A stretch of 64,000 bases of DNA from Pontimicrobium aquaticum. GTDB lineage: Bacteria; Bacteroidota; Bacteroidia; Flavobacteriales; Flavobacteriaceae. The stretch lies in assembly GCF_005047595.1 (NCBI RefSeq), contig NZ_SUPL01000005.1, forward strand, positions 124,001 to 188,000, read 5' to 3'. Below are positions 1-8,022 of the stretch, one piece after another. A program made the position numbers and the translations under genes. Numbering within the stretch: the stretch's first letter is position 1; each line of letters starts with the position of its first letter. A model generated the notes under the pieces. The model saw only the letters and a list, made by a program, of their open reading frames with translations. It was not told the origin of the DNA and searched no databases.

Positions 1-954
1 AGCTGGCGCTGCAAAAACAATGGCTCTCCATAACACAATTAAAGTTCTATCAATTAAAGAGGTGTAAAGTGTTCTCCAGAAACGAGGTGGTCTGTAAGGC
101 GGCAATTCTAAATTAAACGTTGAAACTTCTCCTTTTAAAACTGTTTTAGATAAGCCCCAAGATGTTAAAAACATAAACGCCATTCCTAAAACTGCAATTC
201 CAATAACCGAAAGTAACGCTGCTACACTTGAAAACGATGAAGGCACTACAGCTCCAATAAAAATAGTCGCAATTAGTATTTGCGTTGGCCAACGACCGTT
301 ACAAAGCGAAAAGTTGTTAGTAATGATGGCTATAAGTCGTTCTCTTGGACTATCGATAATTCTAGTGGCTACAATACCTGCGGCATTACAACCAAACCCC
401 ATACTCATAGTTAAGGCTTGTTTGCCATGAGCTCCAGATTTTTTAAATAAATTATCTAAATTGAAGGCTACTCGAGGTAAATATCCAAAGTCTTCCAACA
501 ATGTAAACATTGGAAAAAAAATAGCCATTGGTGGTAACATGACTGCAATAACCCAAGCGACTGCCAAATACACACCATCAATTAAAAATCCATCGAGCCA
601 CCAAGGCATTCCAATATTCGATGCGCCACTTTTTAGAGCTGGATGAATGGTATCTAACAGCAAATTAGCCAACATAGATGACGGATAATTAGCACCTATA
701 ATAGTTAACCATAAAACCACTCCTAATATGAGGAACATGATAGGAAATCCAAAGGTTTTACTTGTTACAATTTTATCGATTTTAGAATCTAATCGAAATC
801 TCTTTTTACCTTTTTCAGTCTGTACACTATCCCTAACAATATTGGCAGCATCAGCATAAATACCTTCGGTTAAATTATCATGAAAATCGTCGCCAATTTG
901 CCAACGTAATTCATTTGATAATTCTATAATATGTTCTATATTTTTTTTACTCAT
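1..954 (-). CDS. feoB: FeoB permease half of a split ferrous iron transporter, cut by the window edge
   Basis: This is the membrane part of the ferrous iron transporter FeoB, encoded apart from its GTPase domain. Reading the minus strand from the ATG two bases after the upstream stop, the frame stays open to the window edge (at least 318 codons). It begins with a soluble stretch ([18 protein letters not shown]), which belongs to the end of the helical GDI region, and continues into hydrophobic helices. It carries the FeoB gate-type motif [13 protein letters not shown] and the preceding [16 protein letters not shown]. The C-terminal half lies outside the window. It is the last of four tightly packed genes (two DtxR-type regulators, FeoB-G, FeoB-TM), so it is very likely in one transcript with them. 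The family assignment is firm. Whether the split is natural or a mutation is discussed under findings. Confidence 0.9.
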   Translation of the reverse strand, partial: MSKKNIEHIIELSNELRWQIGDDFHDNLTEGIYADAANIVRDSVQTEKGKKRFRLDSKIDKIVTSKTFGFPIMFLILGVVLWLTIIGANYPSSMLANLLLDTIHPALKSGASNIGMPWWLDGFLIDGVYLAVAWVIAVMLPPMAIFFPMFTLLEDFGYLPRVAFNLDNLFKKSGAHGKQALTMSMGFGCNAAGIVATRIIDSPRERLIAIITNNFSLCNGRWPTQILIATIFIGAVVPSSFSSVAALLSVIGIAVLGMAFMFLTSWGLSKTVLKGEVSTFNLELPPYRPPRFWRTLYTSLIDRTLIVLWRAIVFAAPA

Positions 955-956
955 TA

Positions 957-1724
957 CTATACTAATTCTCCTGTTTTTAAGGCTTCAATTATTTGCGAAT
1001 CGCCTTCTAGTAATCTAAAAGCTATCCATCTGCTATTAGCTATTCCTGGAAATTCTTTTTCAATTTCTTTACTTAGTTTCTTGACAGCTTTTTCAATATT
1101 TGGAGATACATTTTTAATACGATGTGGTTTACATACAATAGTACCATTAGCCACTTCAGAAATAGTTTGAATTAGCTCAGGGATGCCTTCTTTATATCTT
1201 GCACTTGTAGCTACAACAGGAATCCCTAAGTCTTTAGCTAATACTCTTTGGTCAATAACAATGCTATTGCGTTTAGCTTCATCCATTAAATTAAGACACA
1301 ACACAGCTTTGTCTGTTATCTCTAATATTTGAAGCACTAAATTTAAGTTACGCTCTAATCTATTAGCATCAGCAACAATTACGGTTACATCAGGTCTCCC
1401 AAAGAGTAAAAAATCTCTTGCCACTTCCTCATCAGTTGATGTGGATAATAACGAGTATGTTCCAGGTAAATCCACAAGTTTATACTTCTGTTCATTATAC
1501 TGAAAGCCGCCTTCTGCTCTAGTGACTGTTTTTCCAGGCCAATTTCCAGTATGTTGACGCAATCCTGTTAAAGCATTAAACACCGTACTTTTTCCTGTAT
1601 TTGGATTTCCAGCTAAAGCCACAACAAAGTCAAAATTTTCGGCATGGATTCCTAGTTTTTTTAAACCCTCAGCATTAAAATGTGCACAGGTTTCGCAAGC
1701 ACTTTTTACAACTTTAGTCTGCAT
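957..1724 (-). CDS. feoB: FeoB small GTPase domain protein (G domain half of split FeoB)
   Basis: This is the cytosolic GTPase that powers or gates Fe(II) uptake by FeoB, present as a separate 255-residue protein. All G motifs are visible: G1 GNPNTGKS at about 39-46, the G2 threonine in GKTVT near 66, G3 DLPG at 85-88, G4 NLMD near 145-148 and G5 SA near 174. A helical GDI-like region follows 200 and stops abruptly after GELV. The N-terminus has an extension before the G domain with a CETC pair at residues 10-13, which ordinary E. coli-type FeoB lacks; a metal or redox role is only a guess. The gene overlaps the preceding DtxR-FeoA fusion by 11 bases and ends two bases before the ATG of the permease half. 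The stop is TAG followed in frame by TAA. Confidence 0.92.
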   Translation of the reverse strand: MQTKVVKSACETCAHFNAEGLKKLGIHAENFDFVVALAGNPNTGKSTVFNALTGLRQHTGNWPGKTVTRAEGGFQYNEQKYKLVDLPGTYSLLSTSTDEEVARDFLLFGRPDVTVIVADANRLERNLNLVLQILEITDKAVLCLNLMDEAKRNSIVIDQRVLAKDLGIPVVATSARYKEGIPELIQTISEVANGTIVCKPHRIKNVSPNIEKAVKKLSKEIEKEFPGIANSRWIAFRLLEGDSQIIEALKTGELV

Positions 1725-2748
1725 GTTCTGATTTTTTAATAAGAATTTTTGATGCTTGATCTTTACGTAATGCTATAGAAGTCCCTTTTACCAAATAAGC
1801 ATGTGGTTCGCCTAAAGGATTCAATAAATCTATCTTTATTTTCGAGCCTTTTACAAATCCTAAATCCAATAAGCGTCGTCTGCTTTCACCTCTACTTTCT
1901 TTTGAAATTCCAATAATTTCGGCCATTTCATTCTCCTGTAATCCTGATAACCTTGCAATATTTTCTTCAATGACTACTTCCTTTTCTATTGGTAATACTG
2001 TAAGGTTTGATGCTACAATTGGTGCTAATACAAATTCTTCGCCTTCAGAATGAAATACAATACGTGTATTATTATTTTCAACCACTTTAAGCAAAGAGCC
2101 AATGTGAATGTTTTCGGCTAAAATTTGTTTGTAAATCACTTCTGGTTCGTCTTCGATATGTGTAATTCTAGCAATAGAATTCACAGGCAACCTTGGTAAT
2201 TCCACACCTTCAATATCTGCGATTTTGCCTGTTTTTGTTGGAATAGGGTCGCCATGAGGATCAAACTTTGGGTTTCCAAGTTGGGAAGCTAATTTGTTAG
2301 TCTCATCGTGACTTAACTTGTGCTCCATTCGTTCAGCTCTGTCATGCCATTCATTTTTATGAAATCCTGTTTTATCAGCCAAATAGCGTTCCCACAGACG
2401 ATGTACTCTTATAATTCGTAATGCGTATTCATGACCTTCTTCTGTAAGTTTTAAAGCATCTTTATCAAAATACACTAGGTCGTTGATCGACATTTTTTTA
2501 ATCGCTTCAACAATTCTTTTGTTTTTAAAGTTTAAGACTTCAACCAATGTTCTGGTATCTACTTTATTTCCTGAGTTTTCAAAATGATAGAGTTGCTTTA
2601 AAATGTCTTCAATAATTACTTTTTCGTTGCTTTTAAAGTTTTTTTGAAGTAACCAAAACCATCCTTTTGTTGGTCTGAATAACAGAAACAGCAGAATGGC
2701 TATTCCAAAAAATATGATCAATGCTGATATTGGGTTATAATCGTTCAT
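1714..2748 (-). CDS. Membrane-anchored DtxR-type regulator fused to FeoA domains
   Basis: This 344-residue protein has an unusual layout. Residues 7-24 form one hydrophobic helix, followed by a winged-helix region at about 42-105, then a DtxR-type dimerisation and metal-binding region containing [20 protein letters not shown] and DPHGDPIP (about 116-170). Two FeoA-like SH3 regions follow (about 183-255 and 268-340), the second with the FeoA signature [15 protein letters not shown]. FeoA normally binds and stimulates FeoB. DtxR proteins normally bind DNA when loaded with Fe(II) or Mn(II). The start lies one base after the stop of the upstream dtxR-type gene, and the end overlaps the FeoB GTPase gene. 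I infer that it serves as the FeoA subunit of the transporter and may have lost or re-purposed DNA binding. The domains are clear; the function is inferred. Confidence 0.88.
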   Translation of the reverse strand: MNDYNPISALIIFFGIAILLFLLFRPTKGWFWLLQKNFKSNEKVIIEDILKQLYHFENSGNKVDTRTLVEVLNFKNKRIVEAIKKMSINDLVYFDKDALKLTEEGHEYALRIIRVHRLWERYLADKTGFHKNEWHDRAERMEHKLSHDETNKLASQLGNPKFDPHGDPIPTKTGKIADIEGVELPRLPVNSIARITHIEDEPEVIYKQILAENIHIGSLLKVVENNNTRIVFHSEGEEFVLAPIVASNLTVLPIEKEVVIEENIARLSGLQENEMAEIIGISKESRGESRRRLLDLGFVKGSKIKIDLLNPLGEPHAYLVKGTSIALRKDQASKILIKKSEHAD

Positions 2749-2749
2749 C

Positions 2750-3403
2750 CTAAATACTTAAGTATAAATTTTCGGCTACATTTTTTGAAATCGTCATTGT
2801 TTTAGATTTGGTTTCAATGGTAAACGATTCATCAAAAGGTTCAAAGTCTATCACTTTAATAGTGTCACCTAGAGCCAATTTATTCTTGTTTAAATATTTT
2901 AAAAATGCCTTAGAAGAATCTTTGACACTTGTTAAAATACCTTGATTTCCAGGTTTAATATCTAAAATACTTTTGCTTTTTATTTTGGTATAATTTCCGT
3001 ACTTGTCAGGAATTGGGTCGCCATGAGGGTCGTGCGTTGGATTGCCAAGAAAATCATCTAATTTATCAATTAGTTTTTCCGATTTAATATGCTCTAATTG
3101 TTCGGCTATTTCGTGAACTTCATGCCAAGAAAAATTTAGTTTTTCTACTAAAAAGGTTTCCCACAAACGATGCTTTCTAATCACAGCCTTAGCAGTTAAG
3201 CGACCCTCTTCAGTTAAACTAACACCTTGATACTTTATGTAATTAGCCAACTCTTTGTCGGCTAATTTTTTTATCATATCTGTAACTGAAGATGCCTTGG
3301 CATCTATTTGCTCTGCAATAGCGTTTGTGCTCACAGCTTCACCGTCTTGTTTACCTAAATGATAAATGGCTTTTAAATAGTTTTCCTCAGATAACGTCGT
3401 CAT
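2750..3403 (-). CDS. DtxR/MntR-family metal-dependent transcriptional regulator
   Basis: This is a soluble DtxR/MntR-type repressor of about 217 residues. An upstream in-frame ATG would add nine residues (MYICRNYFS), but starting at MTTLSEENYLKAIYHLG matches the family's N-terminus. The winged helix covers roughly residues 1-65 (AIAEQIDAKASSVTDMIKKL is the recognition part). Metal-binding and dimerisation residues follow in HRLWETFL, HEIAEQLEHIKSE and [11 protein letters not shown] FeoA/SH3-like C-terminal domain covers about 145-217. Proteins of this family repress Mn(II) or Fe(II) uptake genes when the metal is sufficient. It heads the Feo operon and faces a TonB receptor gene. A DtxR-type palindrome lies between them, so autoregulation and control of both directions is likely. 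I cannot tell Fe from Mn specificity by eye. Confidence 0.93.
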   Translation of the reverse strand: MTTLSEENYLKAIYHLGKQDGEAVSTNAIAEQIDAKASSVTDMIKKLADKELANYIKYQGVSLTEEGRLTAKAVIRKHRLWETFLVEKLNFSWHEVHEIAEQLEHIKSEKLIDKLDDFLGNPTHDPHGDPIPDKYGNYTKIKSKSILDIKPGNQGILTSVKDSSKAFLKYLNKNKLALGDTIKVIDFEPFDESFTIETKSKTMTISKNVAENLYLSI

Positions 3404-3419
3404 ACTAAAATAATTTCTA

Positions 3420-3427
3420 CAAATATA
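3420..3427 (-). promoter_or_regulatory. Probable -7 promoter element for the dtxR-feo operon
   Basis: The minus strand reads TATATTTG here, an exact match to the Bacteroidota -7 consensus TAnnTTTG, 17 bases ahead of the regulator start codon. No clear TTG stands at the -33 position. The palindrome at 3455-3470 lies just upstream, near where the -33 contacts would be. Confidence 0.5.
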
Positions 3428-3454
3428 CAATATTTACTTTAATTTAAATATATT

Positions 3455-3470
3455 TTTAGTCTTGTCTAAA
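3455..3470. promoter_or_regulatory. Candidate DtxR/MntR operator palindrome
   Basis: The sequence TTTAGTCTTGTCTAAA is an inverted repeat, TTTAG-N6-CTAAA. The classical DtxR/IdeR/MntR sites related to TTAGG-N4-CCTAA have the same half-site core and spacing. It lies in the only intergenic region between the DtxR-type gene and the divergent TonB receptor gene, next to both predicted -7 boxes, so bound repressor could block both promoters. Confidence 0.6.
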
Positions 3471-3478
3471 TATTAATT

Positions 3479-3486
3479 TATATTTG
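3479..3486 (+). promoter_or_regulatory. Probable -7 promoter element for the TonB receptor gene
   Basis: TATATTTG matches TAnnTTTG exactly and lies 16 bases before the receptor start codon. A TTG at 3462-3464, inside the candidate operator, is the nearest -33 candidate, but its 14-base spacing is short, so only the -7 element is well supported. Confidence 0.5.
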
Positions 3487-3502
3487 CATAAAAAATATCA
3501 AG

Positions 3503-5800
3503 ATGAAGAAATTTTCAATACTTATTTTATTCCTATGTTCATTTCATTTAAGCAGTCAAACATTTTCTGTTTCAGGTAGTGTTAAAGGAAACAACAACAC
3601 CTTAGCCTTTGCTAATATTTCAATAAAAGAAATTAACAAAGGCGCTGTGGCTGACGAGAATGGTCGTTTTAAAATTAAAAATATTCCAAATGGGTCTTAT
3701 GTTATTGAGGCGTCATATACTGGATACGAACCTTATAGTAAGCAAATTGCTATAAATGGCGAAAATATTACCGTAGATTTCAACTTGATAGAAGATGTTC
3801 TCTTAGATGAAGTTGTTATTACAGGTACCCGAACGTTTAAGCGCAAAACAAATTCGCCAGTAATTGTAAATATTTTAAACAGTGAAACATTAAACAATGT
3901 GCAAGCTTGTAACCTATCTGATGGCTTAAAATTTCAACCAGGATTAAGGGTTGAAACCGATTGCCAGACCTGTAACTATACACAACTACGAATGAATGGT
4001 CTTGCAGGCGGTTATTCTCAAATTCTTATTAATGGTCGCCCAATTTTCAGTCCTCTCACAGGATTATATGGTTTAGAACAAATCCCTGTTAATATGATTG
4101 ACCGTATTGAAACCATTCGTGGTGGTGGCTCTACACTATATGGTTCTAGTGCCATTGGTGGTGTGGTGAATATTATTACTAAAACACCTAAAGACAATAG
4201 TTTTGATGTTAACTATACCTATCAATCTATAAAAGGTGATGCCAACGACCATATAATAAATGGAAATGCGACTATAGTTTCAAAATCTAAAAAAAGTGGT
4301 ATTTCATTATTCGTTAACAAACGTGAACGTGATACTTATGATGCTAATGACGATAATTTTTCAGAATTACCAGAGTTAAAAAACACTTCATTTGGAACTA
4401 ATTTTTTCTTTCTGCCTTCTGAAAATCAGAAATTAGAAGTTAGCTTAAGTAGTTTACATGAATATAGATATGGTGGCGAAATGGTAGATAAAGCACCTCA
4501 TTTAGCTTTGCAGTCTGAAGAACGCACACACAACGTGCTCATGGGAAGCTTGGATTATCAAATAAATTTTAATAACGATAACAGCTCTATTATTACTTAT
4601 TTAGCAGGGCAACAAACAGATAGAGATCACTACACAGGCATATTTCCAGATGAACAAATTGATATAGAAAATCATCTTAGCAACCCACCTTATGGCGCCT
4701 CAAAAACGTTGACTTTTCAAGGTGGTGCACAGCTAAATCATCGATTTAATAACTTTTTAAAAGGGAGCAACGTATTTACTTTTGGAAGTGAATATGTTAT
4801 GGACGATGTATTTGATGAAATTAATACTTACAACTACAAAATAGATCAAACCACAAAAACGTTTGCTACTTTCCTCCAAAGTGACTGGGAGATTACACCT
4901 AAGTTAAACTTGCTTTCAGGTGTTCGAGCAGACAAACATAATTTAGTGGATAAGGTTATATTTAGCCCACGCTTTTCGTTGCTTTATAAACCAGAAAGCA
5001 ATGTGCAGTTTAGAACCACTTGGAGTACAGGTTTTAGAGCACCTCAAGCATTTGACACCGATTTGCATATCGCTTTTGCGGGCGGTGGAATTTCTAGAAT
5101 TTCCTTGGGTGATGATTTAAAAGAAGAACGTTCTAACAGTTTTAGTGCTTCTATTAATTACGACAAGCCAACCGAACATTATATTTTCGGATTTACTTTA
5201 GAAGGTTTTTATACACATTTAAAAGATGCTTTTTATTTAACACCTTTAGGCGAAGATGCATTTGGCGAACGCTTTGAAAAACAAAATGGTGATGGTGCTA
5301 CAGTAAAAGGATTAACTTTTGAAGTTAGAGCCAATTATAATAAAAAAGTGCAATTAGAAGCTGGTTTTAACATTCAATCAAGCAAGTTTGATTCAGCAGT
5401 TGAAAACATAGAAGGCTTACCTGCGTTACGAGATTTTTTACGAACACCTAATGAATATGGTTTTGCGATGCTGAGTTTTACGCCTAACCAAAAGTTTAGT
5501 ACAACTTTAAATTATGTATATACTGGAACCATGAAAATTGCGCACTTTGCTGGAGCCCCAGAACAAACTACTGATGCCTATACTACCTCTAAAGCTTTTT
5601 CAGAATTAGGAATTAAATCTAGTTATAGTTTCGATTTGAAAAATCTTGATACTGGATTAGAAGTTTTTGGTGGTATTAAAAACATATTTAATGCTTATCA
5701 AAGTGATTTTGATAGTGGCAAAAATCGAGATAGTAATTATGTTTATGGTTCTGGAAGCCCTAGAACTGTTTTTGTGGGGCTGAGGATTAAATCGCTTTAA
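3503..5800 (+). CDS. TonB-dependent outer-membrane receptor, likely metal related
   Basis: This 765-residue outer-membrane receptor takes up a substrate using TonB energy. It has a signal peptide (about 1-19), a carboxypeptidase-regulatory-like beta-sandwich (about 22-100), a plug domain (about 115-220, with RIETIRGGGSTLYGSSAIGG) and a beta-barrel ending in a hydrophobic C-terminal strand (FVGLRIKSL). The plug contains a CQTC pair inside DCQTCNYTQLRMNGL, which I recall as a conserved feature of one flavobacterial receptor group. The gene is divergent from a DtxR-family regulator and the Feo operon, with a DtxR-type palindrome between them, so an iron or manganese (or metal-chelate) substrate is the best inference. 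No SusD-like partner is present. The sequence does not settle the substrate. Confidence 0.93.
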   Translation: MKKFSILILFLCSFHLSSQTFSVSGSVKGNNNTLAFANISIKEINKGAVADENGRFKIKNIPNGSYVIEASYTGYEPYSKQIAINGENITVDFNLIEDVLLDEVVITGTRTFKRKTNSPVIVNILNSETLNNVQACNLSDGLKFQPGLRVETDCQTCNYTQLRMNGLAGGYSQILINGRPIFSPLTGLYGLEQIPVNMIDRIETIRGGGSTLYGSSAIGGVVNIITKTPKDNSFDVNYTYQSIKGDANDHIINGNATIVSKSKKSGISLFVNKRERDTYDANDDNFSELPELKNTSFGTNFFFLPSENQKLEVSLSSLHEYRYGGEMVDKAPHLALQSEERTHNVLMGSLDYQINFNNDNSSIITYLAGQQTDRDHYTGIFPDEQIDIENHLSNPPYGASKTLTFQGGAQLNHRFNNFLKGSNVFTFGSEYVMDDVFDEINTYNYKIDQTTKTFATFLQSDWEITPKLNLLSGVRADKHNLVDKVIFSPRFSLLYKPESNVQFRTTWSTGFRAPQAFDTDLHIAFAGGGISRISLGDDLKEERSNSFSASINYDKPTEHYIFGFTLEGFYTHLKDAFYLTPLGEDAFGERFEKQNGDGATVKGLTFEVRANYNKKVQLEAGFNIQSSKFDSAVENIEGLPALRDFLRTPNEYGFAMLSFTPNQKFSTTLNYVYTGTMKIAHFAGAPEQTTDAYTTSKAFSELGIKSSYSFDLKNLDTGLEVFGGIKNIFNAYQSDFDSGKNRDSNYVYGSGSPRTVFVGLRIKSL

Positions 5801-5935
5801 AAACCTTCTTTTCTAACTGCTCGTTCTTAGTTTTAATTCTCAAAATAACGTTCAATAATGCAGTTGGTCTAAAATAAGTGACTTAATTGAAAGTTTTCAT
5901 TTTATTGCAGACTATAATACCCTAAATTTATTTGT

Positions 5936-6088
5936 ATGGAACTATTAGAATATTTAACCGGAAAAGGCGGTTTGATGTTACTTGGCTTAATAGTAATTGT
6001 TGCTTTTGTCTATAGAAAATATAAGGAAAAACGCTATTTCAAATATATTGATAAACGAATTCAAGAAAAAAAAGAGAATACGCTTTAA
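5936..6088 (+). CDS. Small single-pass membrane protein (50 aa), hypothetical
   Basis: An ATG opens 50 codons reading MELLEYLTGKGGLMLLGLIV at the start. There is one hydrophobic segment (about residues 12-25), then a strongly basic, Lys/Arg-rich tail ending in ENTL. The layout (short N-terminus, one helix, positive cytoplasmic tail) is what real small inner-membrane proteins look like. The ORF fits exactly into the gap between the TonB receptor and the convergent J-domain gene, ending two bases before that gene's stop. I do not recognise a family. Evidence is only composition and position, so it may be spurious. Confidence 0.5.
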   Translation: MELLEYLTGKGGLMLLGLIVIVAFVYRKYKEKRYFKYIDKRIQEKKENTL

Positions 6089-6089
6089 A

Positions 6090-6863
6090 TTAAAACCCTC
6101 TTTCCTTTTGTAACTGCTCATAAGCTTCTTGAACTTGTCTGAACTTTGCTTCAGCACCAACTTGATGTTCTTTACCTAAATGAATCACGCGATCAGGATG
6201 GTATTTTTTAGCCATTTTTCGGTATGCTTTCTTGATATCATCAACAGAAGCAGACTTTTCAATTTCAAGGATTTTATATGCATTTTCGGTACTGTTAAAG
6301 AACATGGCTTTAATACTCTCAAAATCTTTTGAGCTAATGCCTAAATAACCAGAAATAGTATAAATCTGCCTAATTTCACTTTCAGTAACATGTTCATCAG
6401 CTTTAGCTATTCCAAATAAAAAATGAAGCAATTGTAAACGTGATGGGTGATCCATCATCTGCCTTATTTGATTACAAACCTGTCGTGTAGAAATGTTCTG
6501 CTTACCAATATTCTTAAAAAGCTTAAATGCATAGTTAGCACGCTCCCTACCATACATACTTGTAAATTGTTGACGTACAAAATCCAGTTCGCGTTGATCT
6601 TGATAATCATCAGATTTTATAACAATAGAAGCCAATACCAATAAACTTACTTCAAAGTCTCCTGGTTGTGTTTGTGGTCGTTGTCTTGGTCTGTTTTTAT
6701 GCCTTCTATGACGTCGCCCTGCTTGTCGATCGCCTAATAATGGACTTCCTTTTCCGTTTGCCATAGAATCTACAATGCTTCCTAAAGCCAACCCAATTAT
6801 AGCGCCTATTGGACCTCCAAACGACCAACCTATCGATGCTCCAATCCACTTTGAAAAACTCAT
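6090..6863 (-). CDS. TerB-like and J-domain co-chaperone (DjlA type)
   Basis: This 257-residue protein starts with a Gly-rich, weakly hydrophobic segment ([18 protein letters not shown], about 11-28). A basic linker follows ([14 protein letters not shown]). The middle part is a helical TerB-like domain (about 70-185). The C-terminal J domain (about 190-257) carries the essential HPD in KKYHPDRV. J domains stimulate the ATPase of DnaK, and the DjlA-like arrangement (membrane-associated N-terminus, TerB-like domain, C-terminal J domain) fits here. There is no operon partner; the gene converges on the small ORF and is divergent from the bacilliredoxin gene. The DjlA-type call is good; the client is unknown. 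Confidence 0.88.
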   Translation of the reverse strand: MSFSKWIGASIGWSFGGPIGAIIGLALGSIVDSMANGKGSPLLGDRQAGRRHRRHKNRPRQRPQTQPGDFEVSLLVLASIVIKSDDYQDQRELDFVRQQFTSMYGRERANYAFKLFKNIGKQNISTRQVCNQIRQMMDHPSRLQLLHFLFGIAKADEHVTESEIRQIYTISGYLGISSKDFESIKAMFFNSTENAYKILEIEKSASVDDIKKAYRKMAKKYHPDRVIHLGKEHQVGAEAKFRQVQEAYEQLQKERGF

Positions 6864-6939
6864 GTAAGTAATAGATTTTAATTATAAGTAAATATACTAT
6901 TTGTTAGTAGATTGCATGAAGAATTTGTTACACAATTGG

Positions 6940-6947
6940 TATCTTTG
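6940..6947 (+). promoter_or_regulatory. Probable -7 promoter element for the bacilliredoxin gene
   Basis: TATCTTTG matches TAnnTTTG exactly and lies 33 bases before the start codon. This also supports choosing the downstream ATG, because the longer reading of the frame would begin upstream of this promoter. Confidence 0.5.
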
Positions 6948-6980
6948 TGCTTTAAATTAATAATTCTTAAAATTAAAAAT

Positions 6981-7391
6981 ATGTATCCACCAGAATTAGT
7001 AAAACCAATGCGTGAAGACCTAACAAACGTAGGTTTTGAAGAATTACATACAGTTGAAGCAGTTGAAACTGCCATGGCAAAAGAAGGTACAACATTAGTA
7101 GTTGTGAATTCGGTTTGTGGTTGTGCTGCTGCTAACGCACGTCCAGGAGCTAGACAAAGTTTACAAAATGCAAAACGCCCTGATCATTTAGTAACGGTTT
7201 TTGCAGGTGTTGATAGAGAGGCAACTGATAAGGCTCGTGAATTTATGATTCCGTTTCCTCCAAGTTCACCTTGTATGGCACTGTTTAAAGATGGAGAATT
7301 AGTTCATATGTTAGAGCGTCATCATATTGAAGGCCGTCCAGCTGAAATGATTGCGGACAACTTAGTTGATGCGTACAACACACACTGTTAA
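6981..7391 (+). CDS. BrxA/BrxB family bacilliredoxin
   Basis: This is a 136-residue thioredoxin-fold protein of the YphP/YqiW (BrxA/BrxB) family. In Bacillus these remove bacillithiol from S-bacillithiolated proteins. The active-site CGC motif stands in NSVCGCAAANARPG (about residues 45-58), and PFPPSSPCMALFKDG is the family's cis-Pro region. The frame is open further upstream, but MYPPELVKPM is the family's usual start and sits downstream of the TATCTTTG promoter box. Many flavobacteria are thought to make bacillithiol; whether this one does cannot be seen here, since no bsh gene is in the window. Confidence 0.92.
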   Translation: MYPPELVKPMREDLTNVGFEELHTVEAVETAMAKEGTTLVVVNSVCGCAAANARPGARQSLQNAKRPDHLVTVFAGVDREATDKAREFMIPFPPSSPCMALFKDGELVHMLERHHIEGRPAEMIADNLVDAYNTHC

Positions 7392-7395
7392 TTAC

Positions 7396-7480
7396 TGTCA
7401 TTACGAGGAACGAAGTGACGTGGTAATCTTTTTGATTAAAACTCCATTCATGAGATTGCTTCACTATGTTCGCATTGACA
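7396..7480. repeat. Dispersed palindromic intergenic repeat (TGTCATTACGAGGAACGAAG type)
   Basis: The block begins TGTCATTACGAGGAACGAAG and ends GATTGCTTCACTATGTTCGCATTGACA, so the two ends are imperfect inverted copies. This matches a family of short dispersed palindromic repeats common between genes in Bacteroidota. Related elements occur at 25149-25218 and, as a half copy, at 55565-55592. No ORF is inside. Confidence 0.7.
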
Positions 7481-7491
7481 AATAAAAAATT

Positions 7492-7517
7492 AAACCACGA
7501 AATTCTCGTGGTTTTTT
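7492..7517 (+). terminator. Intrinsic terminator after the bacilliredoxin gene
   Basis: AAACCACGA, a five-base loop AATTC, then TCGTGGTTT followed by more T residues forms a perfect nine-pair stem with a U-tract. Confidence 0.85.
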
Positions 7518-7528
7518 TGTGTTTCTAC

Positions 7529-7556
7529 GCAACCTTTAAAAAATTAATGCGTCTTA
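7529..7556 (+). promoter_or_regulatory. ECF-type promoter (GCAACC-N14-GCGTCT) for the lipoprotein gene
   Basis: GCAACC at 7529-7534, a 14-base spacer, then GCGTCTTA at 7549-7556, 18 bases before the lipoprotein start codon. The -35/-10 layout is that of group IV (ECF) sigma factors (an AAC-containing -35 and a GTC-containing -10). The same pattern with identical spacing occurs upstream of the ECF sigma operon and on the minus strand at 40859-40886. Confidence 0.6.
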
Positions 7557-7571
7557 AAATAAACGATTGAT

Positions 7572-7970
7572 ATGAAAAGTTTAAAACTAATTTTTATGTT
7601 TTTATCTTTTTCTTTCTTTTTTGTAGCTACGCAATGTGGTGAAGACAAGCTTGCTTTAACTTATGAAGAAGAAAGAGCTGAACTAGATAAATATAAAGAA
7701 AAAATAGAAGATTTAGCAGCAACGTCTGTTTGCAACGAAAATACCGAATGCTTATTCGTTGGTTTTGGAAGTAAGCCTTGTGGCGGACCTTGGACCTATT
7801 TAATATACACAAATTCAATAAATGACACCCAATTACTGCTTTGGGTAAACGATTATAATCAATTAGAACAAAAACTTAACGAAAAGTGGGGAATTATTTC
7901 AGATTGTTCTATTGCTTCTCCTCCAGTTGGGTTTGAATGTCTTGATAACACATGTAATCCAATTTTTTAA
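7572..7970 (+). CDS. Hypothetical cysteine-rich lipoprotein
   Basis: This 132-residue protein has a hydrophobic N-terminal signal (MKSLKLIFMFLSFSFFFVAT) followed by QCGED, a likely lipidation cysteine at about residue 22, although Gln at -1 is not the textbook lipobox. The mature part has a short charged helix (EEERAELDKYKEKIEDLAA) and six further cysteines, including VCNENTEC, KPCGGP and ECLDNTC, which suggests disulfides in the periplasm or at the surface. I do not recognise the fold. Upstream lies an ECF-type promoter like the one in front of the lipoprotein that opens the sigma-factor operon at about 42 kb, so both may belong to one envelope regulon. Confidence 0.8.
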   Translation: MKSLKLIFMFLSFSFFFVATQCGEDKLALTYEEERAELDKYKEKIEDLAATSVCNENTECLFVGFGSKPCGGPWTYLIYTNSINDTQLLLWVNDYNQLEQKLNEKWGIISDCSIASPPVGFECLDNTCNPIF

Positions 7971-8022
7971 AGGTATTTTCTTTTGTTTTTCCTACTTTTG
8001 AATGCCTTTTTAGCATTAAAAA

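Noticed and set aside
2187-2192. GCAACC inside the DtxR-FeoA gene, also at 24457, 26734 and 46885 (coding)
   Set aside because: None is followed after 14 bases by RCRTCT, and all lie inside conserved coding sequence.
6912-6980. Longer N-terminus for the bacilliredoxin gene
   Set aside because: The extra codons lie across the TATCTTTG promoter box and do not match the family.
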